From positions 1 through 11,411 of the forward strand of contig DTWI01000179.1 of the NCBI GenBank assembly GCA_012963075.1: a DNA stretch of 11,411 nt, written 5' to 3'. Positions 1 to 7,320 of the stretch are shown piece after piece. Source of the DNA: Fidelibacterota bacterium. GTDB lineage: Bacteria > Marinisomatota > Marinisomatia > Marinisomatales > Marinisomataceae. Every line of letters starts with the position of its first letter. The stretch's first letter is position 1. A program made the translations under genes and the position numbers. The notes under the pieces were generated by a model. That model saw only the letters and a list, made by a program, of their open reading frames with translations. It searched no databases and was not told where the DNA came from.

Positions 1-1
1 T

Positions 2-1819
2 ATTCGTTTGTTTAAAATTGTTTTAGCTTATTGGCCACTTTTAGTTTTATCTATTATTGCCGCAATCTTTTTTGTTGTGTTTAATAGTGCATCTATCTGG
101 ATTACTGCTACTATGATAAACAATATTCTGATTGATTTTAATGATATGATTGCGGAAAACGTTCGTTTGATGAATCTGGAAAATTCATCTGCTAATGATA
201 AATTGAAACTTTTTTCCAATCAATTACTCCTAAAAGATTCTGCAATGGAAACCATGTCTGCAGTTTGTATTGCACTGGTTGTTGTATTTGGGATAAAAAA
301 TATTGCCTTTTATATAAAAAATATTACCGTTTCTGTTGTGCAATTTCGATTAATTACTGATTTGAGAAATAAACTCTATGATCATTTACATTATCTTTCA
401 CTATCCTACTTTAATAAAAAAAAATCAGGTGAATTAACAGCGATTCTTATCAGCGATGTTGATAATATGAGAGGTGCACTCTCTACTAGTTTTCAAAAAT
501 TGCTTGTGGAACCAATTAATATTATGGCTTTTGTAACACTACTTTTTATTATTAGTCCAAAATTAACAGCGATTGCAATTCTAGTGATTCCGATAAGTGG
601 TGCAATTATTTTTGGTATTGCTCAAAGTATCAGAAGAAGAGCAGCACGATCACAAGCAAGGCTTGCAGGAATGACATCTATTATTGCAGAAACTTTAAGT
701 TCAATGAGGATTGTCAAAGCTTTTGTTATGAAGAATTATGAGTTAAGACGATTCTATGCTCAAACTAAAAAGTATTATCAGTTAATGTTAAAAAAAGATC
801 GTTTACGTTTATTGTCTTCTCCAATTACTGAGACTGTTGGTGCATCGCTCGCTGCGTTACTTCTTTTTATTGGAGCAAGAGATGTTTTGTTTACACAATC
901 GATTAGTTCTGAAGATTTTATAAGATTTATTTTATTGTTATTTGCTGTATTGGGTCCAATAAAAAGCTTAGGAAATGTTTTTAATGAGTTACAAAATGGA
1001 TTAGCGTCTGCCGATAGAGTTTTTTCTATTCTTGATATTAAATCTGATATCAATGACGTAGACAATGCAGTCGAGTTAAATCAGTTTGAGAATCATATTA
1101 CTTTCAAAGATGTAAGTTTCCATTATGATCAATCATCTCAAGAAGTTTTAAAGAATGTTGATTTCTCTATTAAATCAGGACAAATACTAGCGTTGGTAGG
1201 TCCTAGTGGAGCTGGAAAGTCAACCTTGGTGGATTTAATTCCAAGATTTTATGATGTTACCAATGGAGCAATAAACATTGATGGTAAAAATATAAAAAAT
1301 GTTAAACTAGATTCGTTAAGATCTTTGATGGGCATTGTAACTCAAGAAACATTTTTGTTTGATGATTCAGTAAAAGCAAATATTGCTTATGGTTTAGATT
1401 TTGTATCAGATGATATAATTAAAAACGCTGCAATTGCGGCTAATGCGAATGAATTTATTAAAGAATTGCCTGAAGGATATGATACAATTATTGGAGAAAG
1501 AGGTGTCAAGTTATCTGGAGGCCAACGCCAAAGAATTGCAATTGCACGCGCCATTGTAAAAAATCCGCCAATCTTAATCTTGGATGAAGCAACCTCAGCA
1601 TTAGACACAGAATCAGAAAAAAATGTTCAAGATGCAATTGAGAAATTAATGCATAATCGTACAGTTATTGTTATAGCGCACAGATTATCAACAGTGTATA
1701 ACGCAGATAAAATTATTGTCCTTGATAAAGGGTTAATTGTAGATATGGGTACCCATAAAGAATTAATTAATAAAGATGGGTTATATAAACAATTACACAA
1801 TTTGCAGTTTAAAACTTAA
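2..1819 (+). CDS. ABC exporter, fused membrane and ATPase domains (MsbA/lipid-exporter-like), 5' end outside window
   Basis: Half-transporter of the type that dimerises in the inner membrane and uses ATP to move a lipid, lipopolysaccharide precursor or drug outward. Counting from the TTG at 8, the N-terminal half (about 1-335) carries the six-helix membrane domain. The C-terminal half is a complete nucleotide-binding domain: Walker A GPSGAGKST at 398-406, Q-loop Gln446, signature LSGGQ at 502-506, Walker B ILILDEATSALD at 522-533 and switch His558. The frame is open to the left edge (codons for Ile-Arg at 2-7), and the RLFKIVLAYWP stretch resembles the usual lead-in to TM1, so the true start is probably upstream and the TTG is not a trustworthy start. 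The loop between TM1 and TM2 is long (about 35-83). It is the first visible gene of the gapless run. The family assignment is firm; the substrate is not known, and an MsbA-like role is inference. Confidence 0.93.
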   Translation: MRLFKIVLAYWPLLVLSIIAAIFFVVFNSASIWITATMINNILIDFNDMIAENVRLMNLENSSANDKLKLFSNQLLLKDSAMETMSAVCIALVVVFGIKNIAFYIKNITVSVVQFRLITDLRNKLYDHLHYLSLSYFNKKKSGELTAILISDVDNMRGALSTSFQKLLVEPINIMAFVTLLFIISPKLTAIAILVIPISGAIIFGIAQSIRRRAARSQARLAGMTSIIAETLSSMRIVKAFVMKNYELRRFYAQTKKYYQLMLKKDRLRLLSSPITETVGASLAALLLFIGARDVLFTQSISSEDFIRFILLLFAVLGPIKSLGNVFNELQNGLASADRVFSILDIKSDINDVDNAVELNQFENHITFKDVSFHYDQSSQEVLKNVDFSIKSGQILALVGPSGAGKSTLVDLIPRFYDVTNGAINIDGKNIKNVKLDSLRSLMGIVTQETFLFDDSVKANIAYGLDFVSDDIIKNAAIAANANEFIKELPEGYDTIIGERGVKLSGGQRQRIAIARAIVKNPPILILDEATSALDTESEKNVQDAIEKLMHNRTVIVIAHRLSTVYNADKIIVLDKGLIVDMGTHKELINKDGLYKQLHNLQFKT

Positions 1820-1827
1820 ATTTGATT

Positions 1828-3093
1828 ATGGGGAAACTGTATAATATATTAGAAAACAAAATACCTGATTGGAGATACAATTATAAAAAATTGTTTGATC
1901 AAAAAGGAAATGTTGTTATTGGGGATGTTACAATTGGAAAAGCTCTTTCAGGCATGCGTGGCATCAAAGGATTAGCATGTGATACTTCATATGTAACTGC
2001 AGATGAAGGATTACACATTAGAGGCAGTCACATCTTAGATCTTGTTCATATTTTACCAGAGGAAGTGCTGCATTTATTACTGACTGGCGATATTCCTAAT
2101 AAAGCTATGTTGGCTGATTTGCAATCTGATCTCAAAAGTAGAAATAAAGTTCCATCATATATTTGGGATATTTTAAATAGTATGCCAAAAGATTCACATC
2201 CAATGACGATGTTTAATACAGCAATCTTATCAATGCAAAAAGAAAGTCAATTTTACAAGGCAGTTGATGCAGGTTTATCCAAAACAAAATATTGGCACAC
2301 TACATTAGAAGATAGTCTCAATATTATTGCTAAACTTCCTGCAATTGCTGCATACATATATAGATTACGTTTTAATAAAGGAAAACGTATTAACTCTAAT
2401 AAAGACTTAGATTGGTCAGCAGATTTTGTACATATGATGGGATTTGATCCCGATAGTGAAATGACTAAGCTAATGAGGTTGTATTTAATGTTGCATTGTG
2501 ATCATGAAGCTGGTAATGTGAGTGCATTTAGTGCTATGACCGTTAATTCAGCATTATCTGATCCATATTATGCACTATCAGCTGGTTTAAATGGTTTGGC
2601 TGGTCCACTACACGGTTTGGCAAACCAAAACTGTCTAAGATTTGTTCTGTCAATTAGGGATCATTTTAAAGGTTCTCCATCTGAGGCAGATCTAAAACAA
2701 TTTATTTGGGACAGACTAAATTCAGGTAGAGTCATTCAAGGTTATGGTCATGCCATATTACGTTGTCCAGATCCTCGATTTACTGCTTTGATGAATTTTG
2801 GAAAAGAACACGTTACTGATGATGAAATATTTGATATTGTAAATAAATTATTCAAAGTAGTTCCACCAGTTTTAAAAGAACATGGTAAGGCGAAAAACCC
2901 ATGGCCAAATGTTGATGCCGCTTCAGGTGCTCTTTTACATCATTATGGTCTAAAAGAATTTGAATTCTATACAGTATTATTTAGTATCTCTCGTTCGTTG
3001 GGTATTACATCCCAAATGGTTCTTAATAGAGCTTTAGGAATGCCATTAATAAGACCAAAGTCACTACCTTTTGATGTATTAAATAGTTATTAA
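1828..3093 (+). CDS. gltA: Citrate synthase, mitochondrial-like Si type
   Basis: Condenses oxaloacetate with acetyl-CoA to citrate, the entry step of the TCA cycle (cytosol). From the ATG at 1828 the protein has 421 residues. The catalytic triad is intact: His262 in GPLHGLANQ, His308 in GYGHAILR and Asp363 in NVDAASGALL. These line up with pig heart His274, His320 and Asp375 at a constant offset of 12. Two substrate-binding arginine motifs follow (SRSLG and PLIRPKS). The motif wording (PWPNVDA, HGLANQN, GYGHAILRCPDPRF) is that of the eukaryotic mitochondrial enzyme, not of the allosteric hexameric E. coli GltA, so a dimer insensitive to NADH is expected. A TTG six bases earlier is in frame, but ATG is preferred. 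There is no Shine-Dalgarno sequence. It starts 8 nt after the ABC exporter stop and abuts nth directly. The symbol gltA is by function; subtype naming varies. Confidence 0.96.
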   Translation: MGKLYNILENKIPDWRYNYKKLFDQKGNVVIGDVTIGKALSGMRGIKGLACDTSYVTADEGLHIRGSHILDLVHILPEEVLHLLLTGDIPNKAMLADLQSDLKSRNKVPSYIWDILNSMPKDSHPMTMFNTAILSMQKESQFYKAVDAGLSKTKYWHTTLEDSLNIIAKLPAIAAYIYRLRFNKGKRINSNKDLDWSADFVHMMGFDPDSEMTKLMRLYLMLHCDHEAGNVSAFSAMTVNSALSDPYYALSAGLNGLAGPLHGLANQNCLRFVLSIRDHFKGSPSEADLKQFIWDRLNSGRVIQGYGHAILRCPDPRFTALMNFGKEHVTDDEIFDIVNKLFKVVPPVLKEHGKAKNPWPNVDAASGALLHHYGLKEFEFYTVLFSISRSLGITSQMVLNRALGMPLIRPKSLPFDVLNSY

Positions 3094-3729
3094 ATGCTTA
3101 AAAAAGATAAAGTTGATTTTATCATAGAGAAACTTGATGAAATCTATCCTGATGTTTCTCCCCCTTTAAAACACCAAGATACTTATACTTTACTTATTGC
3201 TGTGTTATTATCAGCAAATACAACAGATAAATCTGTCAATCGTGTTACCCCAAAATTATTTAAAAAAGCAAACACACCTACAAAAATGGCAAAATTGGAT
3301 TATGAAACTATATATAATATTATTAAGCCATGTGGGTTAGGACCTGCGAAGGCAAATGCAATTTTAGAATTATCTAAAATTTTAGTTAAAAAATATAAGA
3401 GTAAAGTTCCTTCAAGTTTTGAAGATCTTGAATCTTTTCCTGGAGTAGGACATAAGACAGCATCCGTTGTAATGTCACAAGCATTTGGTATTCCTGCATT
3501 TCCAGTTGATACCCATGTTCACCGATTAATGTATCGATGGGGATTATCTTCCGGAAGAAGCGTCCAAGATACGGAAAAACAAGCAAAGAGGTTATTTCCA
3601 AAGAACAAATTGAATCAATTGCATTTACAAATTGTTTTTTACGGAAGAGAATATTGTCCAGCTAAAAATTTTAATGTTAATAATTGTCCGATTACTTCAG
3701 TAGTTGGAAGAAGATTTTTATTTAAATAA
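3094..3729 (+). CDS. nth: Endonuclease III (DNA glycosylase/AP lyase), lacking the usual Fe-S cysteine pattern
   Basis: Base-excision repair enzyme that removes oxidised pyrimidines and nicks the abasic site. Of 211 residues, the helix-hairpin-helix motif is FPGVGHKTA with catalytic Lys121, and the catalytic Asp is Asp139 in PVDTHVHR; these match E. coli Lys120 and Asp138. The C-terminus differs from the classic enzyme. Instead of the CX6CX2CX5C ligand set for a [4Fe-4S] cluster there are only Cys188 (REYCPAK) and Cys198 (NNCPIT). Thr201 sits where related CPIC-ending homologues have another Cys, and the chain stops ten residues later. The other frames downstream restore no cysteines, so a sequencing frameshift does not explain it. 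The ATG follows the citrate synthase TAA with no gap, which suggests coupled translation and no independent promoter. The function is firm from active-site residues; cluster loss is inferred from sequence. Confidence 0.94.
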   Translation: MLKKDKVDFIIEKLDEIYPDVSPPLKHQDTYTLLIAVLLSANTTDKSVNRVTPKLFKKANTPTKMAKLDYETIYNIIKPCGLGPAKANAILELSKILVKKYKSKVPSSFEDLESFPGVGHKTASVVMSQAFGIPAFPVDTHVHRLMYRWGLSSGRSVQDTEKQAKRLFPKNKLNQLHLQIVFYGREYCPAKNFNVNNCPITSVVGRRFLFK

Positions 3730-3742
3730 ATTAGTAATCTCT

Positions 3743-4162
3743 ATGACTAGTAATAATACATATCTAACAAAGGTTTTTCATTTTTGTGCAGCCCATAAAT
3801 ATGGGAATTCTGAATGGTCTGATGAAAAAAATGTAGAAGTTTTTGGAAAAGATTTTCGGGTACATGGTCATAATTATACATTACATGTTATGGTAAAAGG
3901 AGAATTAAATCCGGATACAGGATTTATTGTTGAGTTAGAAGGTCTAAAAAGGATAGTAAAAAAACATATAATTTCAAAATTAGATCATTCCCAATTTGAA
4001 AAAGATATACCTTGGTTTGAAGGAAAGCAACCTTCTACAGAAAACCTAGTTGTTTTTATATGGGAATCTATTGCGAAACATCTGGAAGATTGTTCATTGC
4101 ATCGTATACGGCTAGTAGAAACTCCAACAATTTATACTGACTATTATGGACCATCATCATGA
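3743..4162 (+). CDS. 6-pyruvoyltetrahydropterin synthase / QueD-family protein with Asp at the catalytic Cys position
   Basis: T-fold pterin enzyme, 139 residues, expected to act on dihydroneopterin triphosphate made by FolE. Zinc ligands are His18 (FCAAHKY) and His41/His43 (VHGHNY). The Asp-His pair of the catalytic relay is Asp81-His82 (KLDHSQ), and the pterin-anchoring Glu is Glu126 (VETPT). The catalytic Cys of QueD (CxxxHGH) and of mammalian PTPS (FGKC) is missing: here the motif reads FGKDFRVHGH, with Asp37 in that place. Cys15 is close to the first zinc His, but it is not the equivalent residue. ATG at 3743 is preferred; a TTG at 3704 in the same frame would overlap nth by 26 nt and precede the conserved domain. 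It is followed by the YhhQ-like gene (ATGA overlap) and folE, pointing to queuosine or pterin synthesis. The fold is sure; the exact reaction is not, so no symbol is given. Confidence 0.9.
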   Translation: MTSNNTYLTKVFHFCAAHKYGNSEWSDEKNVEVFGKDFRVHGHNYTLHVMVKGELNPDTGFIVELEGLKRIVKKHIISKLDHSQFEKDIPWFEGKQPSTENLVVFIWESIAKHLEDCSLHRIRLVETPTIYTDYYGPSS

Positions 4163-4833
4163 CTATTTTTCAAGAAAGATTATATTTAATTTTTACTGGA
4201 ATATTTATTGCAGCCTTAGTGTCTTGTAACTTAATATTTCAGAAATTTTTTACATGGAGTGCACTAGGAATTTCTGATTTCTTTGTTCTATCAGTTGGAA
4301 TTATTGCTTATCCAATTACTTTTATTGTCACAGATTTAATATCAGAGCTTTATGGAAGTAGGAGAGCTAATCAAGTGGTTCTTGCAGGGTTTTTTGCAAG
4401 TGTATTTACAACAATCTTAATTTACGTTGCGATTGCAGTTCCAACTGCAGATATATCTCCTTTAGAAAGCGTTACTTTTAAGAAAGTATTTGGTTTATCT
4501 GGACCAGCATTTTTTGGATCAATGGCTGCATATTTAACTGCACAATTTATTGATATAAGAATTTTTCATTTCTGGAAACGATTAACAGAAGGAAAATATC
4601 TTTGGTTACGCAATAATGCATCAACAATGTGTTCTCAATTTGTCGATACTTCAGTCATCTTGCTGATTCTTTGTTCAGTTGGTGTAATAGATTGGGCTCT
4701 TTTTTCTTCTTTGTTTTGGAAAGGTTGGTTGTTTAAAATCTTAGTAGCACTTATTGATACTCCAATTATTTATTTTTTTATTTGGTTATTAAGGGATAAA
4801 ATACAGCCAGTAAGTCATTTAGAGGAAAATTAA
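4159..4833 (+). CDS. YhhQ-family (VUT/DUF165) membrane transporter, probable 7-deazaguanine (queuosine precursor) importer
   Basis: Integral inner-membrane protein of 224 residues with about six hydrophobic segments (roughly 6-28, 38-60, 68-93, 108-130, 158-178, 190-212). Family-typical polar motifs sit within or beside the helices: TDLISELYG after the second, the Gln-Phe-Ile-Asp and RIFHFWKR region after the fourth, [16 protein letters not shown], and LIDTPIIYF in the last. E. coli YhhQ of this family takes up preQ0/preQ1 for queuosine synthesis; assigning that substrate here is inference from family and neighbours. The gene overlaps the stop of the QueD/PTPS-like gene by 4 nt (ATGA), and its own stop overlaps the folE start by 1 nt, so the three are translated as a unit. 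Placement between a QueD-like gene and GTP cyclohydrolase supports a queuosine role. Confidence 0.88.
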   Translation: MTIFQERLYLIFTGIFIAALVSCNLIFQKFFTWSALGISDFFVLSVGIIAYPITFIVTDLISELYGSRRANQVVLAGFFASVFTTILIYVAIAVPTADISPLESVTFKKVFGLSGPAFFGSMAAYLTAQFIDIRIFHFWKRLTEGKYLWLRNNASTMCSQFVDTSVILLILCSVGVIDWALFSSLFWKGWLFKILVALIDTPIIYFFIWLLRDKIQPVSHLEEN

Positions 4834-5408
4834 TGTCAGATAAAGAGAAAAAAAGATTAGAAGAAATTACCAAAGAATTACTAGGATTAATTGGAGAAGA
4901 TTCTACACGTCAAGGGTTAATTAAAACTCCGGAAAGAGTAGCAGAATCTTGGAAATTTTTATCTCAAGGATATCATCAAAATCTAAATGATGTTATTAAC
5001 GAAGCAATTTTTGATGAATCTGCTAAAGATATGATTATTGTAAAAGATATCGAATTTTATAGCCTATGTGAACATCATTTGATACCATTCTATGGTAAAG
5101 CACATGTTGGTTATATTCCTAATGGAAAAATTATTGGTTTATCAAAGATTCCAAGAATTATTGATTTTTATTCACGCAGATTACAAGTCCAAGAAAGACT
5201 AACCAATCAAATTGCAACTTGCATTCAAGATTTGTTAAATCCAAAAGGGGTTGCAGTAATCATGGAAGGAAGGCATTTTTGTATGCTAATGCGTGGAGTT
5301 CAAAAACAAAATAGTATTGCATCAACTAGCTCAATGTTAGGTGCATTTAAAGATCAATCAACCACAAGAAATGAGTTTTTAAAACTTGTTGAAATAAATA
5401 AGATATAA
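4833..5408 (+). CDS. folE: GTP cyclohydrolase I
   Basis: Converts GTP to 7,8-dihydroneopterin triphosphate and formate, the common first step of folate, biopterin-type and queuosine synthesis (cytosolic, decamer in the family). Of 191 residues, the zinc-binding set is visible: Cys79 and His82 in [10 protein letters not shown], plus Cys150 in [10 protein letters not shown], matching E. coli Cys110, His113 and Cys181. The [16 protein letters not shown] and TSSMLG blocks are the usual substrate and active-site regions. The length is normal for bacterial FolE after allowing for the shorter N-terminus. This is the one gene in the run with a good Shine-Dalgarno sequence, GAGGA at 4822-4826, six bases before the ATG, although its start also overlaps the preceding stop (TAATG). 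Lpd begins 4 nt after its stop. It probably supplies substrate to the QueD/PTPS-like protein two genes upstream. Confidence 0.97.
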   Translation: MSDKEKKRLEEITKELLGLIGEDSTRQGLIKTPERVAESWKFLSQGYHQNLNDVINEAIFDESAKDMIIVKDIEFYSLCEHHLIPFYGKAHVGYIPNGKIIGLSKIPRIIDFYSRRLQVQERLTNQIATCIQDLLNPKGVAVIMEGRHFCMLMRGVQKQNSIASTSSMLGAFKDQSTTRNEFLKLVEINKI

Positions 5409-5412
5409 TACC

Positions 5413-6711
5413 ATGAATAATTATGATTTAGCTATTTTAGGAGGAGGGCCTGGTGGTTACAGCGCTGCATTCCGTGCTGCGGAGCTTGGTAAAAAGACAG
5501 CCATTATCGATGATAATAATTTAGGAGGCGTTTGTCTTAACTGGGGATGTATTCCAACAAAATCTTTGTTAAAAAATGCAGAAGTTATGGATTTAATCAA
5601 TTCCTCTTTTGACTATGGAATTTCTGTAAAAAATATTCAAGTAAATTTTGATTTTATTGTGCAAAAAAGTATTAAAGCAAGGGAAAGACTATCAAAAGGT
5701 ATTCATTATTTAGTAAAGAAAAACCAAGTAGATTTCTATCCTGGTTTTGGAAAATTTATCGATAATAAAATAGTTGATATTAATGGTGCTCAAATAAATG
5801 CTCAAAATTTTATTATTGCAACTGGATCTAGCCCAAAATCATTATCGAATATTAATTCTAATTCAGACAAGATTGTGTATTCGAAAGATATTTTTTCAAT
5901 GGATACATTGCCTACATCTCTTACCATTATTGGTGCAGGGGCAATTGGTGCAGAATTTGCTTATTTTTTTAGTAGTTTTGGTACAAAAGTCACTTTAATT
6001 GAAGCAGAAGATAGAATTCTACCAAATGAAGATAAAGAAATATCCACATGGCTTGAAAAAGCTTTTAAAAAGAGAAAAATTAATATTTTAACCAGTACCA
6101 TTTCAGAAAATATTGATGATGAAAAAATACTAATCTCTGTTGGTGTAGAAGGAAATTCTTCAGGTTTTGGTTTAAAGAATCTAGGGGTTGAAATAACGGA
6201 TAATAATCATATCAAAGTTGATCAAGATGGAAAGACTAACATTGACAATATTTATGCAGTTGGAGACGTGATTGGTCCACCATGGCTTGCCCATGTTGCT
6301 ACTGCTGAAGGACTCTATGTTTCTGAATTATTATGTGATTTGGCTCCAATGAAAATTGATTATAATAGTATTCCAAATTGTACTTATTGTAAACCTGAGG
6401 TTGCTTCTATTGGACTCACTGAAGAATCTTTACTAGAACAATCAATTAATTTTAAAAAAGCTCATTCTTTCTTTAATTCAAATGGAAAAGCTGTTGCTGT
6501 TGGATCTACTGATGGTTTTATTAAAATTTTGGTTGATGATTCAAATCATATACTAGGTGCTCATATTATTGGATCTAATGCAACCGAAATGATATCGGAA
6601 ATCAGTGTAATTAAATCCAATAATCTTACTATTGATAACGTATTGTCATCTGTACATCCGCATCCGACTTTTTCCGAAGCAATTTTTGAAACATTATTAC
6701 AGTTGAAGTAA
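5413..6711 (+). CDS. lpdA: Dihydrolipoamide dehydrogenase (E3), short form
   Basis: FAD enzyme that reoxidises the dihydrolipoyl arm of 2-oxoacid dehydrogenase complexes or the glycine cleavage system and passes electrons to NAD+. The FAD motif GGGPGG is at 10-15. The redox disulfide is Cys41-Cys46 in GGVCLNWGCIPTK. The NAD-binding GAGAIGAE is at 174-181, a second FAD contact lies in YAVGDVIGPPWLAH, and the dimer-interface catalytic pair is His417/Glu422 in HPHPTFSE. At 432 residues it is clearly shorter than the usual 460-475. About 20 residues are absent from the NAD domain between the DKE at about 207 and GVEI (the beta-meander), and the tail after HPHPTFSE is short. All catalytic motifs remain, so activity is expected. 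It starts 4 nt after folE, and lipB follows with no gap. The lipB-lipA neighbourhood supports a lipoamide rather than mercuric or glutathione reductase role. Confidence 0.93.
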   Translation: MNNYDLAILGGGPGGYSAAFRAAELGKKTAIIDDNNLGGVCLNWGCIPTKSLLKNAEVMDLINSSFDYGISVKNIQVNFDFIVQKSIKARERLSKGIHYLVKKNQVDFYPGFGKFIDNKIVDINGAQINAQNFIIATGSSPKSLSNINSNSDKIVYSKDIFSMDTLPTSLTIIGAGAIGAEFAYFFSSFGTKVTLIEAEDRILPNEDKEISTWLEKAFKKRKINILTSTISENIDDEKILISVGVEGNSSGFGLKNLGVEITDNNHIKVDQDGKTNIDNIYAVGDVIGPPWLAHVATAEGLYVSELLCDLAPMKIDYNSIPNCTYCKPEVASIGLTEESLLEQSINFKKAHSFFNSNGKAVAVGSTDGFIKILVDDSNHILGAHIIGSNATEMISEISVIKSNNLTIDNVLSSVHPHPTFSEAIFETLLQLK

Positions 6712-7320
6712 ATGAATTTTGTAATTAAAGATTTAGGATTATGTGATTATAACAAAGCACTATTAAATCAAAAAAATACCAAAACAGATTTAGTTAATAA
6801 TTTGGGTAAAGATACCCTATTTTTATTAGAACATAATCATACCTATACATTGGGTAAAAATGCGAATCCTAGCAATATTCTAAATAAAAATTGTAAGCTT
6901 TTTCAAACTGATAGAGGAGGAGATGTAACATACCATGGTCCAGGACAGTTAGTTGGATATCCTATTATCCACCTAAAGAAAATGGGATTAGGTATTAAAT
7001 CATATGTCTCTAAAATTGAAATATTATTAATTCGTATCTTAAATGATTATGATATTGTTGCTTCTACTAGAGGAGGACTAACAGGGGTATGGGTTAATGA
7101 TAGAAAAATTGCTAGTATTGGGATTCGTGTTTCTCAGTGGGTAACAACCCATGGATTTTCATTAAATATCAATACTGATATGAGCTATTTTTCTAATATT
7201 ATTTCATGTGGAATTGATAACATCTCAATGACATCTATGGAACAAGAATTGGGAAGAAAAATCTCTATGGATGATATTAAGCAATCCACAATTGTTCATT
7301 TTAACCAATTATTCAAATAA
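6712..7320 (+). CDS. lipB: Octanoyl-(acyl carrier protein):protein octanoyltransferase
   Basis: Moves the octanoyl group from acyl carrier protein to a lysine of E2 or H-protein lipoyl domains, the first step of endogenous lipoylation (cytosol). The protein has 202 residues (E. coli about 213). The signature RGGDVTYHGPGQLVGYP is at about 67-83, the catalytic Lys132 lies in DRKIASIG, the HGFSLNIN block follows, and the thioester-forming Cys166 lies in SCGI. These match the Lys and Cys of the family's Cys/Lys dyad. The ATG directly follows the lpd stop (TAAATG), and the stop overlaps the lipA start by 1 nt, so lpd-lipB-lipA is a coupled unit. There is no Shine-Dalgarno sequence. The alternative lipoate ligase (LplA/LipM) lacks this Cys placement, so I consider the call secure. 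Confidence 0.96.
   Translation: MNFVIKDLGLCDYNKALLNQKNTKTDLVNNLGKDTLFLLEHNHTYTLGKNANPSNILNKNCKLFQTDRGGDVTYHGPGQLVGYPIIHLKKMGLGIKSYVSKIEILLIRILNDYDIVASTRGGLTGVWVNDRKIASIGIRVSQWVTTHGFSLNINTDMSYFSNIISCGIDNISMTSMEQELGRKISMDDIKQSTIVHFNQLFK

Noticed and set aside
778..1065. Reverse-strand reading frames inside the exporter, nth and lon genes
   Set aside because: They lie opposite clearly conserved genes and show no recognisable domain or start signal.
3685..3729. Frameshift hiding the Fe-S cysteines at the end of nth
   Set aside because: I read the other frames past Cys198; none restores a cysteine pattern.
3704..3742. Longer start (TTG) for the PTPS-like gene
   Set aside because: It would overlap nth by 26 nt and adds residues outside the conserved domain; ATG at 3743 fits the family N-terminus.
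5404..5409. Perfect TATAAT just before lpd
   Set aside because: It overlaps the folE stop, has no -35 at a proper distance, and would start transcription at or past the lpd ATG at 5413.
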